Shown here: positions 62,376 to 64,000 of the stretch, piece after piece
How the letters are laid out: each line of letters starts with the position of its first letter
Numbering within the stretch: position 1 is the first letter of the stretch
Origin: Flavobacteriales bacterium UBA6057
GTDB lineage: Bacteria > Bacteroidota > Bacteroidia > Flavobacteriales_G > Salibacteraceae
NCBI GenBank assembly: GCA_002428995.1
Contig: DIYJ01000004.1
Coordinates: 308,253 to 372,252, forward strand
Reading direction: 5' to 3'
DNA length: 64,000 nucleotides
The notes under the pieces: generated by a model
What the model saw: the letters and a program-made list of their open reading frames with translations, nothing else
Told to the model about the DNA's origin: nothing
The model's database searches: none
Program-made: the position numbers and the translations under genes

Positions 62376-63620
62376 ATGAATAACTACGCTCACACCGTTC
62401 TCGATCGCTTCCTGCGCTACGTTAAAATTGATACTCAGTCAGACCCCAATTCGGATACTGCACCTTCTACGCAAAAGCAAAAGGACCTCAGTCGATTGCT
62501 CATCCAGGAGCTAGAGGCGATGGGCATTACAGATGCTGAGCTAGATCCTGCAGGTTACGTTTACGCCACACTGCCCGCCAATACCGACAAGCAGGTTCCT
62601 ACCATCTGTTTGTGTTCGCACGTAGATACTTCTCCCGAAACATCGGGAAAGGATGTGAAGCCTGTCATTCATCATGATTACGATGGTAGTGTCATCACAC
62701 TTCCGGCAGATGCTTCCATTAAGATCAATCCGGAACAGCATCCGGAACTGAAGCTGAAGGTCGGCAACGACATTGTGACTGCAGATGGAACCACACTGCT
62801 CGGAGCTGATAACAAGGCCGGAGTAGCAGAGATCATGGATACAGTGCACTACTTCCTCACACATCTGGAGGAGAAACACGGTCGGATCCGAATCCTCTTC
62901 ACAACTGATGAAGAAATCGGCCGGGGAGTGGATCACGTGGACATCGAAAAGCTGGATGCGGACTTTGGGTATACCGTGGATGGTGAGGCCCTCGGCTCCT
63001 TTGAAGATGAAACCTTCTCTGCTGACATGGTGCGCATCGTGATTGATGGGGTCAATACCCATCCCGGTTTTGCCAAGGATCAGATGGAGAATTCCATGAA
63101 AGCGGCTGCTCGCTTCCTTGACTCGCTGCCGCATGACAGTCTTTCACCCGAAACCACGGAAGACCGAGCCGGATTTGTACATCCGTACGAAATCAAAGGA
63201 GGTGTGGAGCAGACGGAAATCACTTTCATCATTCGCTCTTTTGAAGATGAAAAGCTGAAGGAATACGAGGACTTCCTGCAACGCAAGTTGGCAGAAGCCA
63301 TGTTGGATTTTCCCAATTCTGAGGCGCAGTTCACCGTGTTCGAACAGTATCGCAACATGAAAAACGTGGTGCGCGAGCATCCCCAGGTTTCAGAATATGC
63401 AATCGAAGCCATTGAGCGAGCAGGGCTTTCACCGCGCAAAGGCAGTATCCGCGGAGGAACGGACGGATCAAGGCTTTCGTTTATGGGGCTTCCATGTCCC
63501 AACATCTTCGCTGGGGAATATGCCTTCCACAGCAAAATGGAGTGGGCCAGCGTACAAGACATGGAGAAGGCGGTCGAAACCCTCGTGAACCTGGTGAAGA
63601 TCTGGGAGGAAAAGAGTTAG
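62376..63620 (+). CDS. pepT: Peptidase T (tripeptide aminopeptidase, M20B), 414 aa
   Basis: Cytoplasmic di-zinc aminopeptidase that removes the N-terminal residue from tripeptides. It starts LDRFLRYVKIDTQSD, diagnostic of PepT. Metal and catalytic residues: His82 and Asp84 in CSHVDTSP, bridging Asp145 in LLGADNKAG, general base Glu179 and metal Glu180 in TDEEIGRGVDH, and the late histidine in GEYAFHSKMEW. Length 414 aa, against 408 in Escherichia coli. ATG at 62376; in-frame ATG at 62346 and GTG at 62313 would add residues absent from the family. A TAG stop at 63618-63620 is followed by the palindromic repeat element. Confidence 0.96.
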   Translation: MNNYAHTVLDRFLRYVKIDTQSDPNSDTAPSTQKQKDLSRLLIQELEAMGITDAELDPAGYVYATLPANTDKQVPTICLCSHVDTSPETSGKDVKPVIHHDYDGSVITLPADASIKINPEQHPELKLKVGNDIVTADGTTLLGADNKAGVAEIMDTVHYFLTHLEEKHGRIRILFTTDEEIGRGVDHVDIEKLDADFGYTVDGEALGSFEDETFSADMVRIVIDGVNTHPGFAKDQMENSMKAAARFLDSLPHDSLSPETTEDRAGFVHPYEIKGGVEQTEITFIIRSFEDEKLKEYEDFLQRKLAEAMLDFPNSEAQFTVFEQYRNMKNVVREHPQVSEYAIEAIERAGLSPRKGSIRGGTDGSRLSFMGLPCPNIFAGEYAFHSKMEWASVQDMEKAVETLVNLVKIWEEKS

Positions 63621-63710
63621 ATGATCGGATGATTAGACAATCAGATGAAATGACTATCCGCATGTTTACCCTGGCTCATCCAACGGGTAGGGTTAACGGT
63701 TTCATTCCTT

Positions 63711-63734
63711 CTACTTTGTCTTGACACAAAGTAG
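63711..63734. repeat. Perfect 9-bp hairpin CTACTTTGT / ACAAAGTAG
   Basis: Arms 63711-63719 and 63726-63734 pair perfectly around CTTGAC. Further on, GTCAAG (63742-63747) could pair with the loop CTTGAC instead, so two alternative foldings are possible. It lies inside the palindromic element after pepT. Confidence 0.8.
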
Positions 63735-63878
63735 AGCAAAGGTCAAGGCTGCCATCTTTTTGTGACCAGAGTACGAATCGAACTTTCAGCGTGCCGCGAT
63801 TTAAACTTGTTCGCGTTTCACGCGACCTTCAAACACTAAATCGCTGCACAAAACCAACGCGCAATTTCTCTTCGATCT

Positions 63879-63952
63879 GGTGCCCACAAAAAGAAAAAGG
63901 CCGGATTCCTGCTCTGCCTAAATTCATCACCTAATCATCTGATTTTCTGATC
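63879..63952 (-). repeat. Dispersed intergenic repeat, copy 2
   Basis: The reverse complement of these 74 bases matches 49937-50009 across its whole length with few mismatches. It lies in the right half of the palindromic element, between the central palindrome and the right terminal repeat. Confidence 0.85.
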
Positions 63953-64000
63953 TCAAAGCACTCTTCAGGGTAAATAAGCGGATAGTCATTTCAGATGATC

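Larger units (their letters stand above)
63646..63993. mobile_element. MITE-like nested palindromic element, 348 bp, non-coding
   Basis: The ends are 28-bp inverted repeats (63646-63673 and 63966-63993) matching at 26 of 28 positions, TGAAATGACTATCCGC then TTTACCCTG. Inside are a perfect 9-bp hairpin (63711-63734), a middle inverted repeat (63756-63770 against 63876-63893, with a 3-base bulge), and a central palindrome: GCGATTTA (63796-63803) with TAAATCGC (63837-63844) enclosing TCGCG-TTTCA-CGCGA. No open frame fits. Part of its right half recurs at 49937-50009. No target duplication can be judged because the window ends seven bases later. It may be a MITE, or a structured intergenic element of another kind. 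Confidence 0.65.

Overview
The window reads as chromosomal DNA of a Bacteroidota bacterium. Most likely it is a member of the Flavobacteriales or a related marine/aquatic lineage, but the sequence does not fix the genus. The evidence is a PorP/SprF protein beside a gliding-type C-terminal-domain protein, several type IX secretion (T9SS) sorting domains, DUF3857/transglutaminase pairs, PF06580-type sensors with beta-propellers, and promoter boxes of the Bacteroidota TTTG / TAnnTTTG type. No tRNA, rRNA, CRISPR array, transposase or phage gene was found.

Layout. (1) 1-7492, minus strand: a secreted-protein operon with a 153-aa exported protein, an OmpH/Skp-like lipoprotein, a second lipoprotein, a 1850-aa protein with the N-terminal region typical of Bacteroidota RHS/SpvB-like giants, and an exported protein that runs off the left edge. 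(2) 7963-13368, minus: a five-gene D-alanylation-like operon (DltA-like ligase, GNAT acyltransferase, carrier protein, MBOAT acyltransferase, DltD/SGNH-like protein) joined by 4-44-base overlaps or short gaps. (3) 13430-28996: four PF06580-type histidine kinases and four LytTR response regulators, interrupted only by one T9SS-exported protein. Upstream of that exported gene lie two identical decamers and a third weaker copy, all 21 bp apart, which is the geometry of a LytTR operator. (4) 29157-38178: a dipeptidyl-peptidase III lipoprotein, a TonB-C-like protein, a PKD/CHU_C adhesin with its PorP/SprF partner, a carboxypeptidase-regulatory-domain protein, a LuxC-like acyl-CoA reductase and SixA. 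(5) 38439-49924: housekeeping genes parE and parC, a T9SS LVIVD-repeat protein, a SirB1-type protein, a nucleoside phosphorylase, cinA, rpmB and an exported Xaa-Pro aminopeptidase. (6) 50051-57244, minus: a periplasmic operon of a TPR/MORN-repeat giant, an intact DUF3857-transglutaminase and a degenerate copy of it. (7) 57403-63620: MarC, a GH3-family protein, a TRIC-type channel, an unknown membrane protein, an alpha/beta-hydrolase lipoprotein lacking its serine, and peptidase T. (8) 63646-63993: a nested palindromic, MITE-like element; part of it recurs at 49937-50009.

How the parts may work together (inference). The array in region 3 looks like a local sensory centre built by duplication. 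One kinase-regulator pair sits directly upstream of the Dlt-like surface-modification operon in the same direction. Another sits directly upstream of the T9SS protein with the phased repeats between them. These two junctions are the best candidates for a linked, previously undescribed sensing and surface-remodelling system.
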